In this document: piece after piece, positions 11,420 to 23,057 of the stretch | How positions within the stretch are numbered: the first letter of the stretch is position 1 | Layout of the letters: each line of letters opens with the position of its first letter | From: Mytilus galloprovincialis | Lineage: Eukaryota > Mollusca > Bivalvia > Mytilida > Mytilidae | Length of the DNA stretch: 64,000 bases | Assembly (NCBI RefSeq): GCF_965363235.1 | Contig: NC_134847.1 | Location: forward strand, 46,999,305 to 47,063,304 | Direction of reading: 5' to 3' | Made by a program: the position numbers and the translations under genes | The notes under the pieces: generated by a model | The model's input: only the letters and a program-made list of their open reading frames with translations | Told to the model about the DNA's origin: nothing | The model's database searches: none

Positions 11420-14400
11420 AATACTAGAACCAGCTCACTTGATAACAACAAAACACAACACTCAAAACAATAGTACCACAAACCTTTATGACAACAAAAC
11501 ACTAGAACACGCACACTCAATAACAACGAAAACCTAGAATCAGTTATCTCAATTAGAACTAAACTCTAATATCAGCACATTTCATAATAACAGAACACTA
11601 CAACGAAATTACACAATGACAACAAAACACTAGAACTAGCTCAAATAATAACCAAATAAAACTAGAAACGCCACACTAAAAATAAAAACTCAAGAACAAC
11701 ACTTATTAACATTAAAACACTATATAAACCAGCTCAATCAATAAAATCCAAACACTATAACCAGCTCACTCGATATCAGCTAACATTAGAACCAGTTTAA
11801 TCAATTACAATAATGCACTAGATCACACTGAATCAATTACAACAATACACTTAAACCATCTAAATCAATTACAACACACTAACACCAGCTTAATCAATTA
11901 CAACAAACACTAGAGCCAGCAAAATCAATTTCAATACAATAGAACAAGATAAATCAATAGCAATACACTAGAACCAGCTAAATTAATTACAACAAACAAT
12001 AGAACCAGTTTAATCAATAACAATACACTAGAACCAGTTAAATCAATTGCAACAATACACTAGAACCAGCTATATCAATTACAACAAACAATAGAACCAG
12101 TTTAAGGTTTATGTACCCTTCTGTAGCCATTTTTGTACGAATTTTTCAAACCTCAATTGTATCAAAACTAAAGATATAATAAATAATAGCGATAGGCCAT
12201 TTAGCACATGTTCCAAGGGGAAACTTGATGCAAAGCATTATTTTTTACTGTTTCATTGCATTTGATAGAAAAAGAGGACTTTGTGGCAAATAAATCAAGA
12301 TTTTTATAGAAAATCCACAGCCTTTAATACAGAGATTTTTGTTATAAAATTTGAAACATAAATGACTCACTTGATTTTCTATGATGTGCTAGTGTTTATT
12401 TTTTACAAAAAGTTCTAAGTAACCTGTAAATTCCAAAACACCTCGTGCTGAGTTACTAAAGTCGAGCTTACCCTAAAAGGTGTACTTGATTTTGGCCATA
12501 TTTATACTTGTCTTAACCAATAACTACATTTATAAACTTGTTTTAAGGAAATCAATGCTAGCACTGCATGCAATAATCCAATATCTATCAGTCATCAAAT
12601 TTCCAAATATGAGAGTACAAGGATAAAGGCTGTGGATTTTCTATAAAAATCTTGATTTATTTGCCACAAAGTCCTCTTTTTCTATTAAATGCAATGGAAC
12701 AGTAAAAAATACTGCTTTGCATCAAGTTTCCCCTTGGAATATGTACAAAATGGCCTATCGCTATTATTCATAATATCTGTTGTTTTGATACAATTGAAGT
12801 TTGAAAAGTTCGTACAAAAATGGCTACAGAAGGGTACATAAACCTTAATCAATAACAAAACACTAGAACCAGCTATATTAATAACAACAAACACTAAAAC
12901 CAGCTAAGTCATTGAAATACACTAGAACAAGCTAAATCAATGACAAGAAACACTAGAAAACGCTCGATCAAGTACAATAATACACTAGAACCAGCTAAAT
13001 CAATAACAACAAACACTAGAACCAGCTTAAACAATTACAACAATCATTAGAACCAGTTAAATAAATTGCAACAGTACACTAGAACCAGCTAAATTAATTA
13101 CAATACACTAGAACAAGCTTAATTAATTACAATACACTAGAACCAGCTAAATCAAAAACAACAAACACTAGAATTAGCTCAATCAAGTACAATAATACAC
13201 TCGAACCAGCTTCATCAATCACAACAAACATTAGAAAACAGCTTAAACAATTACAACAAACATTAGAACCAGCCAAAATCAATTGCAACAATACACAAGA
13301 ACCAACTTCATTTATAACAAAAATACACTAGTACCAGCTTAATCAATAACAACAAACATTAGAACCAACTAAAACAATTACAACAATAAACTTGAACCAG
13401 TTAAATCAATAGCAACAATACACACTAAAACCAGCTTAATCAATTACAATACACTAGAACCAGCTACATCAATATCAACAAACCCTAGAACCAGCTAAAT
13501 CAATTGCAACAATACACTCGAACCAGCTTAATCAATAACAATACACACTAGAAACAGCTGAAGCAATTACAACAATCATTAGAACCTGTGAAATCAATTC
13601 CAACAATACACTAGATACAGCTAAATCAATAACAATACTCCAGAACCAGCTTAATCAATAACAACAAACACTAGAACCAGCTACCTCAATCACAACAATA
13701 CACTAGAACTAGTTAAATCAATAACAAAAATACACTAGAACCAGCTTAATCAATTACAACGAACACTAGAACCAGCTAAATCAATTAATACAGTGGAACC
13801 AGCTGAATTAATAACAACAAACACTAGAACCAACTAAATCAAATAACAATACACTAGAACCAGCTAAATCAATTACAACAATACACTAGAACCAGCTAAA
13901 TAAATGACAACAAACACTAGAACCAACTAAATCAATTAATACAGTGGAACCAGCTGAATTAATAACAACAAACACTAGAACCAACTAAATCAATAACAAT
14001 ACACTAGAACCAGCTAAATCAATTACAACAATACACTAGAACCAGCTTAATCAATTACAACAAACACTAGAACCAGCTAAATCAATTAATACAGTGGAAC
14101 CAGCTGAATTAATAACAACAAACACTAGAACCAACTAAATCAATAACAATACACTAGAACCAGCTAAATCAATAACAACAAACACTAGAACCAGGTAAAT
14201 GAATCACAACAATACACACTAGAACCAGTTAAATCAATAACAAAAATACACTAGAACCAGCTTAATCAATTACAACAAACACTAGAACCAGCTAAATCAA
14301 TTAATACACTAGAACCAGCTAAATTAATAACAACAAACACTAGAACCAACTAAATCAATAACAATACACTAGAACCAGCTAAATCAATTACAACAATACA

Positions 14401-15570
14401 CTACAACCAGCTTAATTAATTACAACAAACACTAGAACCAGCTAAATCAATTAATACAGTGGAACCAGCTGAATTAATAACAACAAACACTAGAACCAAC
14501 TAAATCAATAACAATACACTAGAACCAGCTAAATCAATAACAACAAACACTAGAACCAGGTAAATGAATCACAACAATACACACTAGAACCAGTTAAATC
14601 AATAACAAAAATACACTAGAACCAGCTTAATCAATTACAACAAACACTAGAACCAGCTAAATCAATTAATACACTAGAACCAGCTTAATTAATAACAACA
14701 AACACTAGAACCAACTAAATCAATTGTAATACTAGTACACTAGAACCAGCTAAATCAATCACAACAATACACCAGAACCAGCTTAATCAATTACAACAAA
14801 CACTAGAACCAGCTAAATCAATTAATACATTTGAACCAGCTAAATCAATAACAACAAACACTGGAACCAACTAAATCAATCGCAATACACTAGAACCAGC
14901 TAAATTAATCACAATAATACACCAAAACCAGCTAAATCAATTACAACAATACACTAGAACCAGCTAAATCAATTAATACACTGGAACCAGCTAAATCAAT
15001 AACAGTACACTAGAACCAGCTAAGTCAATAACAATGACCACTAGAACCAACTAAATCAATTGCAATACACTAGAACCAGCTAAATCAATTACAACAATAC
15101 ACTAGAACCAGCTAAATCAATCACAACAATACACTTAGAACCAGCTAAATCATTTACAACAAACACTAGAACCAACTAAATCAATTGCAACATTACACTA
15201 AAACCAGCTAAATCAATAACAACAACCACTAGAACCAACCAAATCAATAAAAATACACTAGAACCAGCTAAATCAATAACAACAACCACTAGAACCAACT
15301 AAATCAATTGCAATACACTAGAACCAGCTAAATCAATTACAACAATACACTAGAACCAGCTAAATCAATCACAACAATACACTAGAACCAGCTAAATCAA
15401 TTACAACAAACATTAAAACCAACTAAATTAATTGCAATACACTAGAACCAGCTAAATCAATTACAACAATACGCTAGAACCAGCTAAACCAATTTCAACA
15501 AACACTAGAACCAGCTAAATCAATTACAACAAACACTAGAACCAGCTAAATCAATTACAATACACCAGAA
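11420..15570. repeat. Large minisatellite, ~29-32 bp unit (ACTAGAACCAGCTAAATCAA...)
   Basis: About 4.1 kb of tandem units, roughly 110 copies, built on ACTAGAACCAGCTAAATCAA followed by TTACAACAATAC or shorter variants (ACAATAC, ACAACAAAC). Units at the left edge (11.42-11.75 kb) are most degenerate and those from 13.7 to 15.5 kb most alike, with higher-order periods of about 150 and 365 bp. The array is non-coding in all frames and lies in the tail-to-tail spacer between ARID1 and HELB. It is interrupted once by a TTAA-flanked element at 12106-12844. Confidence 0.95.
12106..12844. mobile_element. 739-bp fold-back TTAA element (piggyBac-type MITE) inserted in the minisatellite
   Basis: Long inverted repeats of about 225 bp: the left arm begins GGTTTATGTACCCTTCTG and the right arm ends with its complement. 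They stay largely complementary through aaaatccacagcctt near the centre. The element is flanked by direct TTAA copies at 12102-12105 and 12845-12848. Removing the element and one TTAA restores a normal satellite unit (agaaccagTTTAATCAATAA), as found intact at 12001. TTAA target duplication is characteristic of the piggyBac superfamily. There is no transposase, so it is non-autonomous. Confidence 0.92.
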
Positions 15571-15599
15571 CCAGTATATTTCTGTCCATATTTGTTTGG

Positions 15600-16620
15600 T
15601 ATGTGTTTTTAATTACAGTTATAGGTCAGCAAAACCAAGTTGGATTGACATATTACAACCAACTATAAACTGTTGACACAGATATGTGTCTTGCCTGTAT
15701 GAATTTTTATAAAATAATGTGAATATTGAAATGACATTACTTCAACATGCAAAACATTCAAAGTCAATAAACCATTCACTGAAGATTCAGGCCCAAATAA
15801 CCTCCATGTGAGAAATCTAATGCTAAATTGCTAAAACAACTGCATACCAAATACCATTGACTTCTTATAAGTTTTTGCCTTTTAACAAACCTAAACACAA
15901 ACATTAACTTGTAAAGTATGTAAAAATTTCAGTCAATGAACCATGAAGGGGTTGGTTTAATCTCTGTGGAAACTACATGTATACTTGCAAATGCCAATAA
16001 ATTTGAATAAGAAATATCATTGACTTAACATTAGCAGTTCATCTTCAACTGATCTAATCATAAACTCATACATCTAAGCTAGGCAAAAGTTTCAAAAGCA
16101 AGACCATGACTGAGGGGGTGGGGTAAAATATTCTCCATGGAAATAATAGGTGATAATGCTTATACAACCGAATACCAATTAACATTGGCCTTCCACTAAT
16201 GGCTCCCATTGAATGGATCTGATCACAAACTATTCATGTTAACTTAGCCAAAACTTCAAAGTCAATAGACCATGACTAAGTGGACAGAGTCAAATAATCT
16301 CCACTGATTGCCAAATATAATTGACCTTACACCTGTGGTTCACCATAAACTAGACCTAATCACAAACTAATACATGTAGAATAAGCAAAAGTTTCAAAGT
16401 CAATAGCCATGACTAAGGGTGCAGGGCCAAGAAATTAACTATGGAAATGAGATGTGCCAATACCAATGCAACAGTTTACCAAAAGTAATTGACCTAACAC
16501 TTGTAGTTCACCATAGATTTTACTTATTTACAAACTAATACATTGTTTACACAGCTGCTTGAAACAGCATACCCATGTCTTGTTTTTTGACTCTGTCAAG
16601 GCAAGACAAAAACCATAAAA
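15600..16620. repeat. Dispersed repeat with ~5 degenerate 140-175 bp units
   Basis: The phrase 'aaagtcaatagaccatgact' (with variants) recurs near 15757, 15932, 16096, 16258 and 16397, each time followed by a G-rich step, 'ctccatggaaat' and 'caccataaac..gacctaatcacaaac'. The unit is degenerate and non-coding. The block is bordered by gtcttgcctgtatg (~15690) and ggcaagacaaaaacc (~16600), which are partly complementary and may mark the element ends. Confidence 0.6.
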
Positions 16621-16779
16621 TAAAATATCTACTAAAACACAATTTTTTCGACAGTCCACAAAAAATGCTGCAAACAAAAATAAATTATTCCACAGTAAGA
16701 CAATTCAATATCAATCAGCCGACTATGCTTTTTCAAAAGTACTAGCAAAAGTATTATTTTTATTACATATTGTAACGTA

Positions 16780-17858
16780 AGCTCTGGTCACAACAGATCG
16801 TACAAATTTTTGTCCTGGAAGATCTATAAAATAGTTGTTGTGGCACTGTCGTGCAAAATGTCAAAAAAATATTCCGAGGGGTCACATCAGCTACGACATG
16901 TCCACAATGGTTCCACGATGGATACACGATTGAAAAAAAATTGTAATTGTACTGTCGTGGGTTTGTTGCAAGTCGGTCGTGCGACAGTCGTACGACAATC
17001 ATGAATTGTTTGGGGCTATTTTTTCAGGTTTTCATGTCATGGGATGTGCATGTCACTGACGTGCCACTGTCGTATGACTGTATTACAACTGTTGCACAAC
17101 AGTCGTTGGTCACTCGCTAGTTTGACTCTTGGACTACTAGTATATATAGAAGGCCCTATTTGTTGCAGGCTATTTGCCATTTGCTTTCAATATAGTTAAG
17201 TGTCATTATTAGTTCGGTCCATGTAAACGAGTTTTTTGAATTAGTTTATCTTATAATTGTTCAGCGAATATAAACCAGGATGCCCCCGAAAAGAAAAATA
17301 AATGGATGAAATTTTGCTATTGTTGGAGTCCAACAAGGCCATTTTCAGCAGGGCCAAACTTAATCCTTCTGGTGGAATAGCCATCCTCTTTAAACAGCAG
17401 ATGGTATGTTTTCCAAACATTCATTCCCACCAAATTGTATTCTTCTCAATTCAACGAAAATATGTTGCACACAGAACGAACCACTGTCGTACGACATACA
17501 ATCAATGTTGTGAGAGCATCGTACGAAATTTGGTATTCGTGAGACAATCGTGCGACTGTAACAGTCATATGATTGTTTTTTTCTTAAAATGGTTAATGTT
17601 GGTACCCATGACAATGTGTTTATCACATGACAGTCGCACGACTGTGGTAAGGCACTCTCACGACAGCCACAAAGACAGTGACATGACAAATAATGGTAGA
17701 GCAAAAAAGGTGCATGTCCAATTTTTCGTCACACAACAGTGCCACGATGCTCAAAATATCGTGCATCTGTCGTATGACGATCACAGATGACCTGTGATTT
17801 GACCAAATTTCTTGTCGTGGCGCTGTATAGATGTGTTGTGGATTCATTGTGACCAGGG
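16780..17858. mobile_element. Putative ~1.08 kb element rich in TGTCGTACGAC-type palindromes
   Basis: Terminal sequences CTCTGGTCACAA (about 16791) and its near complement ATTGTGACCAGGG (about 17850) bracket a region with unusually many CG dinucleotides for this window. Inside, the palindromic motif YTGTCGTRYGAC recurs at least eight times in both orientations (for example near 16847, 16985, 17067, 17484, 17543, 17630 and 17767). An open frame opening with a basic MPPKRK-like stretch (17281) and EILLLLESNKAIF (about 17305-17345) is too short to name. No target-site duplication could be settled. Confidence 0.5.
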
Positions 17859-17944
17859 TTTAACATTGTCATTAGTTAATGTCTGCCATATTCCTTTTTC
17901 GTAAAAATAATTGTTATAAAATTAGTTCTTTAGTTTTCTCTTTT

Positions 17945-18170
17945 TAATTACTACTGTAATCACTAGCTAGTCAACACTGAGGTTGTGCATTCGAAACCCC
18001 AGGTGCACTCACTCCAATCATAATTGATTAGGATTGTCAGTTTTCTTATCCAAGGTCTGCAGTGTTCTCTGGGCATTCAGGCTTCCTCCACCAATAAAAA
18101 CTGGCCACCACGAAATAGCCCAAGAGCGGTGCTTAAATGTGACATTAACAAAACAAAATCTTTTTAGTTG
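17945..18170 (+). mobile_element. tRNA-derived SINE with conserved body domain
   Basis: The 5' part (gtaatcactagctagtcaac ... gtgcattcgaaacccc) resembles the tRNA-like head of a SINE with a B-box-like TTCGAAACC. It is followed by a body with ttctctgggcattcaggctt and cctccaccaataaaaactgg. Matching pieces lie elsewhere: a head at about 48510-48625 and a headless body at about 49225-49385, both on the plus strand. Bivalve tRNA-SINEs with conserved central domains (V- or Meta-domain SINEs) are the likely relatives; which domain this is I cannot say. Confidence 0.65.
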
Positions 18171-18224
18171 TTTCACATATTTCACGTCAAGGCCTTTAAA
18201 GCTAACTAACCATATGGTTTAGAT

Positions 18225-18345
18225 TTTTCTCATTATTAAAGGCCATACAGTGACCTATAACGGCTTGATATCTACATTATTAAAACTTTGGTGGGTTGTT
18301 CTCTCTCATTGGCATTCCCAATCATATCACATCTCCTTATATTAA
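18225..18345 (-). repeat. Dispersed 'ATGTGGTATGA-TGCCAAT' repeat, minus-strand copy
   Basis: The complement reads ataaggagatgtgatatgat, then tgggaatgccaatgag; further in it has ggccttta. Other minus-strand copies lie at about 26790-26890 and 30535-30635, both in HELB introns and therefore sense-oriented relative to HELB. Confidence 0.65.
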
Positions 18346-18779
18346 ATCGTTTCTAATAAAGTTGAAGATACCCTGTAATAAAACTTTATTTTTTTGTAAA
18401 TATTTAACAATAATGTATATAAAAAGAAATCTGAACACATGCATTTCAATAGACAATTTTTCAATAAAAATGTTAACAAATATGTTTTAATGAAATGACT
18501 GCAAACCATGTCTTCTACAACAGATCCTTTTTCCAATAAAAATCTTATGTTAAACTAGGGTTACTGATTTGGATAATATGCAGCAAAGGACTTAATATTC
18601 TTAACATAACTGTCAAAATCAGTTTTGTAAGAAGACATTATCAGTTTTATTATAGTTTTATTATTGACATTTTCAAGTGGATTGCAATTGGTGGAATTGC
18701 ATCTACAACAAAATTTGTGGTTTTAATAGCAATGATTTCAAATGTTTGACTGAAACTTAAAGAAAACAAAAAATCTGAT

Positions 18780-18980
18780 TAAAGGGAGCTACCATTTGAT
18801 TTTAATAGTGGGCTAGGTTGAAAAATTTTGTCCTGCATTTTTTTAGTTGTAATCTCTGTCCTGCCTATATATTTTTCATTCTGTTGGTCCTCCCTTTTTT
18901 TATTAGTTTATCTTGACTTTTTTTTTACAAAGTGCCCCATTCTGATATTTTTTTACTCCTGTCCTCGGATACAGGATTTA
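18780..18980. repeat. Dispersed low-complexity repeat (GGGAGCTACCATTTGATTTT)
   Basis: A T-rich block with the phrases gggagctaccatttgatttt, gtcctgcatttttttagt, ggtcctccctttttt and ttactcctgtcctcgg. It reads like a known-style interspersed repeat of bivalves rather than unique spacer. Around it, 18345-18780 and 18980-19535 are AT-rich with nothing recognised. Confidence 0.45.
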
Positions 18981-19538
18981 AGTTCAAATATATATTGCAT
19001 CAAATTTACATAGAAATTATAATACATTAATGAAAAATATGCAATGAAATAAAAAACCTTAAATAAAAACAAAGCAAATATTACAACTAATTTATAGTTG
19101 ACCATTACCTCATCCCAAAAATGAGAAGATAACATGTGAAGTGTATTTTTTACAATTTTTAAAAACTACTTCAATACAAGAATCTCAAGACCATAGTGTT
19201 GCAGGCACAAAATTTACATATTATATACTGGTTTTCAAAGGTTTTCAGTACAATAATTGGAAAGCTGTAACCTAGTTTTTAAGCCAAACTCTTGTATGAT
19301 GAAGCCAAGTGTAATTCAAACTGGTCGCCTTGTTTCGCATATTAATTTGTCTGTAAAAACAATGATGCATGTCAGCAAAAAGAATTGGATGGTATCCCAA
19401 ATCATCAGATATAATTTGAAAATAAAACATCAATGTAATTATTTGTCAAAACCTGCTGAAAAAGGCACACTTTCACTGGTTCTGATAGAGATAAACAAAA
19501 CGATATACATGAAATACCTAAAAAAAAATCATAACTAG

Positions 19539-21580
19539 AGACTCTTAAGAGCCTGTGTTGCTCACCTGTATTTACTGATGCATTGGAAATCATGTAAAAT
19601 AAGGTTAAAATCATACTTTATAGTATAAGATATCTTTAGATACTATAATAATATCTAAGATAATAGCAAACCAGATGCTCCGCAGGGCACAGCTTTATAC
19701 GACCACAGAGGTTGAACCCTGAACAGTTGGGGCAAGTATGGACACAACTTTCAAGCTGGATTCAGCTCTAAATTTGAATTGTGATTAAATAGTGATACAG
19801 CAGAGGTTTCTGACACAAAATGAATGTGGTCTCATGAACTTAACATTTTTTTTTTGCCTTTGAGCAATTCACTATGCTGTTAAATATTAATCCTCTCAAA
19901 AAAATGATTGAAGAAATTTTCTTTTTATTTATGAAATCTGAAATGAGAAAAAACACCCCCCCATATATTTTTTTTTCACAATTGAAAATACTTGCTATTG
20001 CACAATACTGTGCAATTGGAGATTACTTGCTATTGCTGAATACTGTGCAATTGAAAATTTCTTGCTATTGCACAATATTAAATATAATTATTTTGATCCT
20101 GATTTGGACCAACTTGAAAACTGGGCCCATAATCAAAAATCTAAGTACATGTTTAGATTCAGCATATCAAAGAAGCCCAAGAATTCAATTTTTGTTAAAA
20201 TCAAACTTAGTTTAATTTTCGACCCTTTGGATCTAATGTAGACGGTTGACCAATTTGAAAACGGGACCAAAAATTAAGAATCTACATACACAGCTAGATT
20301 TGGCATATCAAAGAACCCCAAGTATTCAATTTATAATGAAATCAAACAAGTTTATTTTTGGACCCCGATTTGGACCAACTTGAAAACTGGGCCAGTAATC
20401 AAAAATCTAAGTACATTTTTAGATTGAGCATATCAAAGAACCCCAAGATTTCAATTTTTGTTAAATTCAAACTAAGTTTAATTTTGGACACTTTGGACCA
20501 TAATGTAGATCAATTTGAAAAAGGGACTAAAAAATAAGAATCTACATGCACAGTTAGATTCAGCATATCAAAGAACCCCAATTATTCAATCTGTGATGAA
20601 ATCAAACAAAAAAAAAGTTTATTTTTGGACCCTTTGGGCCCCTTATTCCTAAACTGTTGGGACCAAAACTCCCAAAATCAATCCCAACCTTCCTTTTATG
20701 ATCATAAACCTTGTGTTTAAATTTCAAAGATTTCTATTTACTTATACTAAAGTTATGGTGCGAAAAACAAGAAAAATGCTTATTTGGGCCCCTTTCTGGC
20801 CCCTAATTCCTAAACTGTTGGGATCTCAACTCCCAAAATCAATCCCAACCTTCCTTTTCTGTTCATAAACCTTGTGTTTAAATTTCAATTATTTCTATTT
20901 ACTTATACTAAAGTTATTATGCGAAAACCAAGAATAATGCTTATTTGAGCCCTTTTTTGGCCCCTAATTCCTAAACTGTTGGGACCAAAACTTCCAAAAT
21001 CAATCCAACCTTCCTTTTATGGTCATAAACCTTGTGTTTAAATTTCATACATTTCTATTTACTTAAACTAAAGTTATAGTGCGAAAACCAAAAGTATTCG
21101 GATGATGCTGACGACGACGCTGACGCTAACGTGATACCAATATACGACCAAAAAATTTTCAATTTTTGAGGTCGTATAAAAACTGCAAAATATCCACAAA
21201 ATTACTAACTCAGGGGCAGCAACCCACCAACTGGATGTCGGATTTGTCTGAAAATTTCAGGGTAGATATATCTAAATCTGATAAACATTTTTGCCACCAG
21301 TCAGATTTTGCTCTAAATGCTTCAGTTTCAGAGATATAAACCAAAAACTGCATTTTACCCTATGTACTATTTTTAGCCATGTCTGCCATCTTGGTTCGTG
21401 GGCAGGGTCATCGGACACTTTTTTTTAACTAGATACTCTTATGATGATTGGGGACAAGTATGGTTACATTTTGTCTTAGTAGTTTCAGAGGAGAAGATTT
21501 TTGTAAAAGTTAACGACGCCAGACTACGGACGCAAAGTGATGAGAAAAGCTCACTTGGCCCTTTGGGCCATGTGAGCTAA
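19539..21580 (+). mobile_element. Outer dispersed element, split by a nested insertion
   Basis: The left part (from agactcttaagagcctgtg to about 19670) and right part (about 21180-21580, ending ggccctttgggccatgtgag) together match the shorter uninterrupted relative at 39455-39815. Shared landmarks are agcctgtg(t/c)(t/c)gct, ggaaatcatgtaaaa, caggggcagcaac, gaaaatttcaggg(t/c)agat and the GGGCCA/GGTGAG-like 3' end. The 1.5 kb between the two halves is a different element. No protein is encoded. Confidence 0.8.
19671..21180 (+). mobile_element. Inner nested element (CCAGATGCTCCGCAGGG...GGTCGTATAAA) with internal tandem blocks
   Basis: Inserted between gataatagcaaa and aaactgcaaaatatcc of the outer element. 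A subterminal TTTATACGACC (about 19692) is the exact complement of GGTCGTATAAA at the right edge. Inside are a hairpin-rich block with repeated cttgctattgcacaatactg (19990-20075), two ~235-bp units (attcagcatatcaaagaacc, 20085-20620), three ~170-bp units (cctaaactgttgggaccaaa, 20640-21080) and a CG-rich tail (gacgacgacgctgacgct). A 5' fragment of the same family lies at 28778-28930. No transposase frame is present. Confidence 0.82.
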
Positions 21581-21584
21581 AAAT

Positions 21585-22337
21585 GTAACATTCAATGCTT
21601 TTAATGTTCCAATGAATTTAAAGAAGGAATTACCTTCAATATAAATCATGATATGAACAAATCACAATCAGTAAATTACTTTACAAATATAAAAATCATT
21701 TTGATTATTGTCCTTAGTTTGATTTGATGATTTTGACATTGACATTTTGAGAAGTATTCAGAAAAAAAGTATTTTTCAATTTGATTTGATTTATAGAATT
21801 TTAACATGCACGTTGACAAGTTCAAGTTTAGTCTATCATAACCATACATCGAACAGTACTATTATAAAATCATAACATCATTAATTTCTTCTATGTAATG
21901 CTGGCAAGTACCCGTTCATATGTATATATGCAGTGTAACTTCATTTGATTTCTTAAAAAAAACCACAAAATTCAATAATGTATTATATATTATAACTTCT
22001 TATCATCCAACAAATTGCAGTTACTATGAATAGACTAGAATGGTTTCAAATAATATGTTCTAAAGTTATTCAAAACCTTAATAAACCAAACATCAGATAT
22101 ATTTGTTTAGATATTAAAATTGAGAATGGAAATGGGGAATGTGTCAAAGAGACAATAACCCGACCATAGAGAAGACAACAGCCAAAGGCCACCAACATTA
22201 ATTTAGAGAAAACAACTGTACAAATTCTACAGGATGCTATACACCAATAGGCAGATAACAAAATGGTGGCAATGTTCTTTTTCACAGAATTTAAAATGTA
22301 GTACAATTTGACATTATTGATATTTAAATGATACAAC
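21585..22337. other. Spacer downstream of HELB, one repeat fragment
   Basis: Non-coding sequence that would hold the HELB 3' UTR on the minus strand. At 22115-22200 it contains the phrase ggaaatggggaatgtgtcaa, then gacaacagccaaaggccacc, a piece of another interspersed repeat. No polyadenylation signal could be picked with confidence. Confidence 0.5.
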
Positions 22338-23057
22338 TCATTTAAATTGAAGCTGAGTCAGCATCTTTCTTGCTGGTGATACCTCTGGTTCTGGTTTTGT
22401 TAGCTTTTGTTTCTTTGGTGTTGTAAACAGATCTTCTCCCATATATTTCTTTTTTGGTGATTCTGAAAAACTGTCAAACTCATCAATACTTAAAGAATCT
22501 GCAGATGAATTACTTCCCTTTTTTGAACTCTTTGTCTGATAGTTTGAAAAAGAGGCTTGAAGTTCTGTATTATGACCTTGTGATTTGACTGATGTTATTT
22601 GACTGTTCTGAGCCATGGAGGCTTCTAACATGTCACAAGCAGCAGTCAAGTCACCGTTTATTTCAGAGTTTTCTGTCATGTCTAAGGAATCCATCAGATC
22701 GAAACTATTGTCATTTTCAGTACCACTTATGTCATTTTGATTATCTGGACATTTTTTGTTTTCTTGAGTTGCTTCAATGTAAGTATCATCTCCATAATCA
22801 GACCACTGACTGTCAGACAGTGGTGACTGCGGTGCCACATCATCAGAATCCATAATACTATCTAAATGTGGCTTCTTTAGGAAGATTTGGAGTCCATTTC
22901 TTTGACATAAAGGTGTTGATGTAGAGGGTTTTATGCTACTGCTATTGAATGATGTGCTAGGACCTGCATATGCATTTTCCTTGTCTTTCAAAATGGTGAA
23001 AATGGGTTCTTTAGAGCTTTCCTCCTTTGAAACCAATTCATCTAAAATTTCCTCCAC
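22338..23057 (-). other. HELB: HELB terminal exon: disordered C-terminal tail with SP/TP sites
   Basis: This 240-codon exon continues straight from the helicase core (PGTAG-free frame after HNMLP) into a Ser/Asp/Lys-rich tail ending TQLQFK. It has several proline-directed sites next to basic residues (SESPKKK, FTTPKKQK, VSPARK). Mammalian HELB has a C-terminal localisation region whose CDK phosphorylation controls nuclear export, so an equivalent role is a reasonable inference. The sequence itself is not conserved enough to prove it. Confidence 0.8.

Noticed and set aside
11420..15570. Centromeric satellite
   Set aside because: The array is only 4 kb, degenerate and flanked directly by gene sequence; nothing supports a centromere.
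17302..17790. 162-codon open frame on the plus strand
   Set aside because: It runs through the palindrome-rich element (His/Cys-rich translation from repeated tcgtgcgac motifs). Only its first ~35 residues look at all protein-like.
19874..20215. 113-codon open frame
   Set aside because: Lies inside the repeated blocks of a non-coding dispersed element; composition reflects the repeat.
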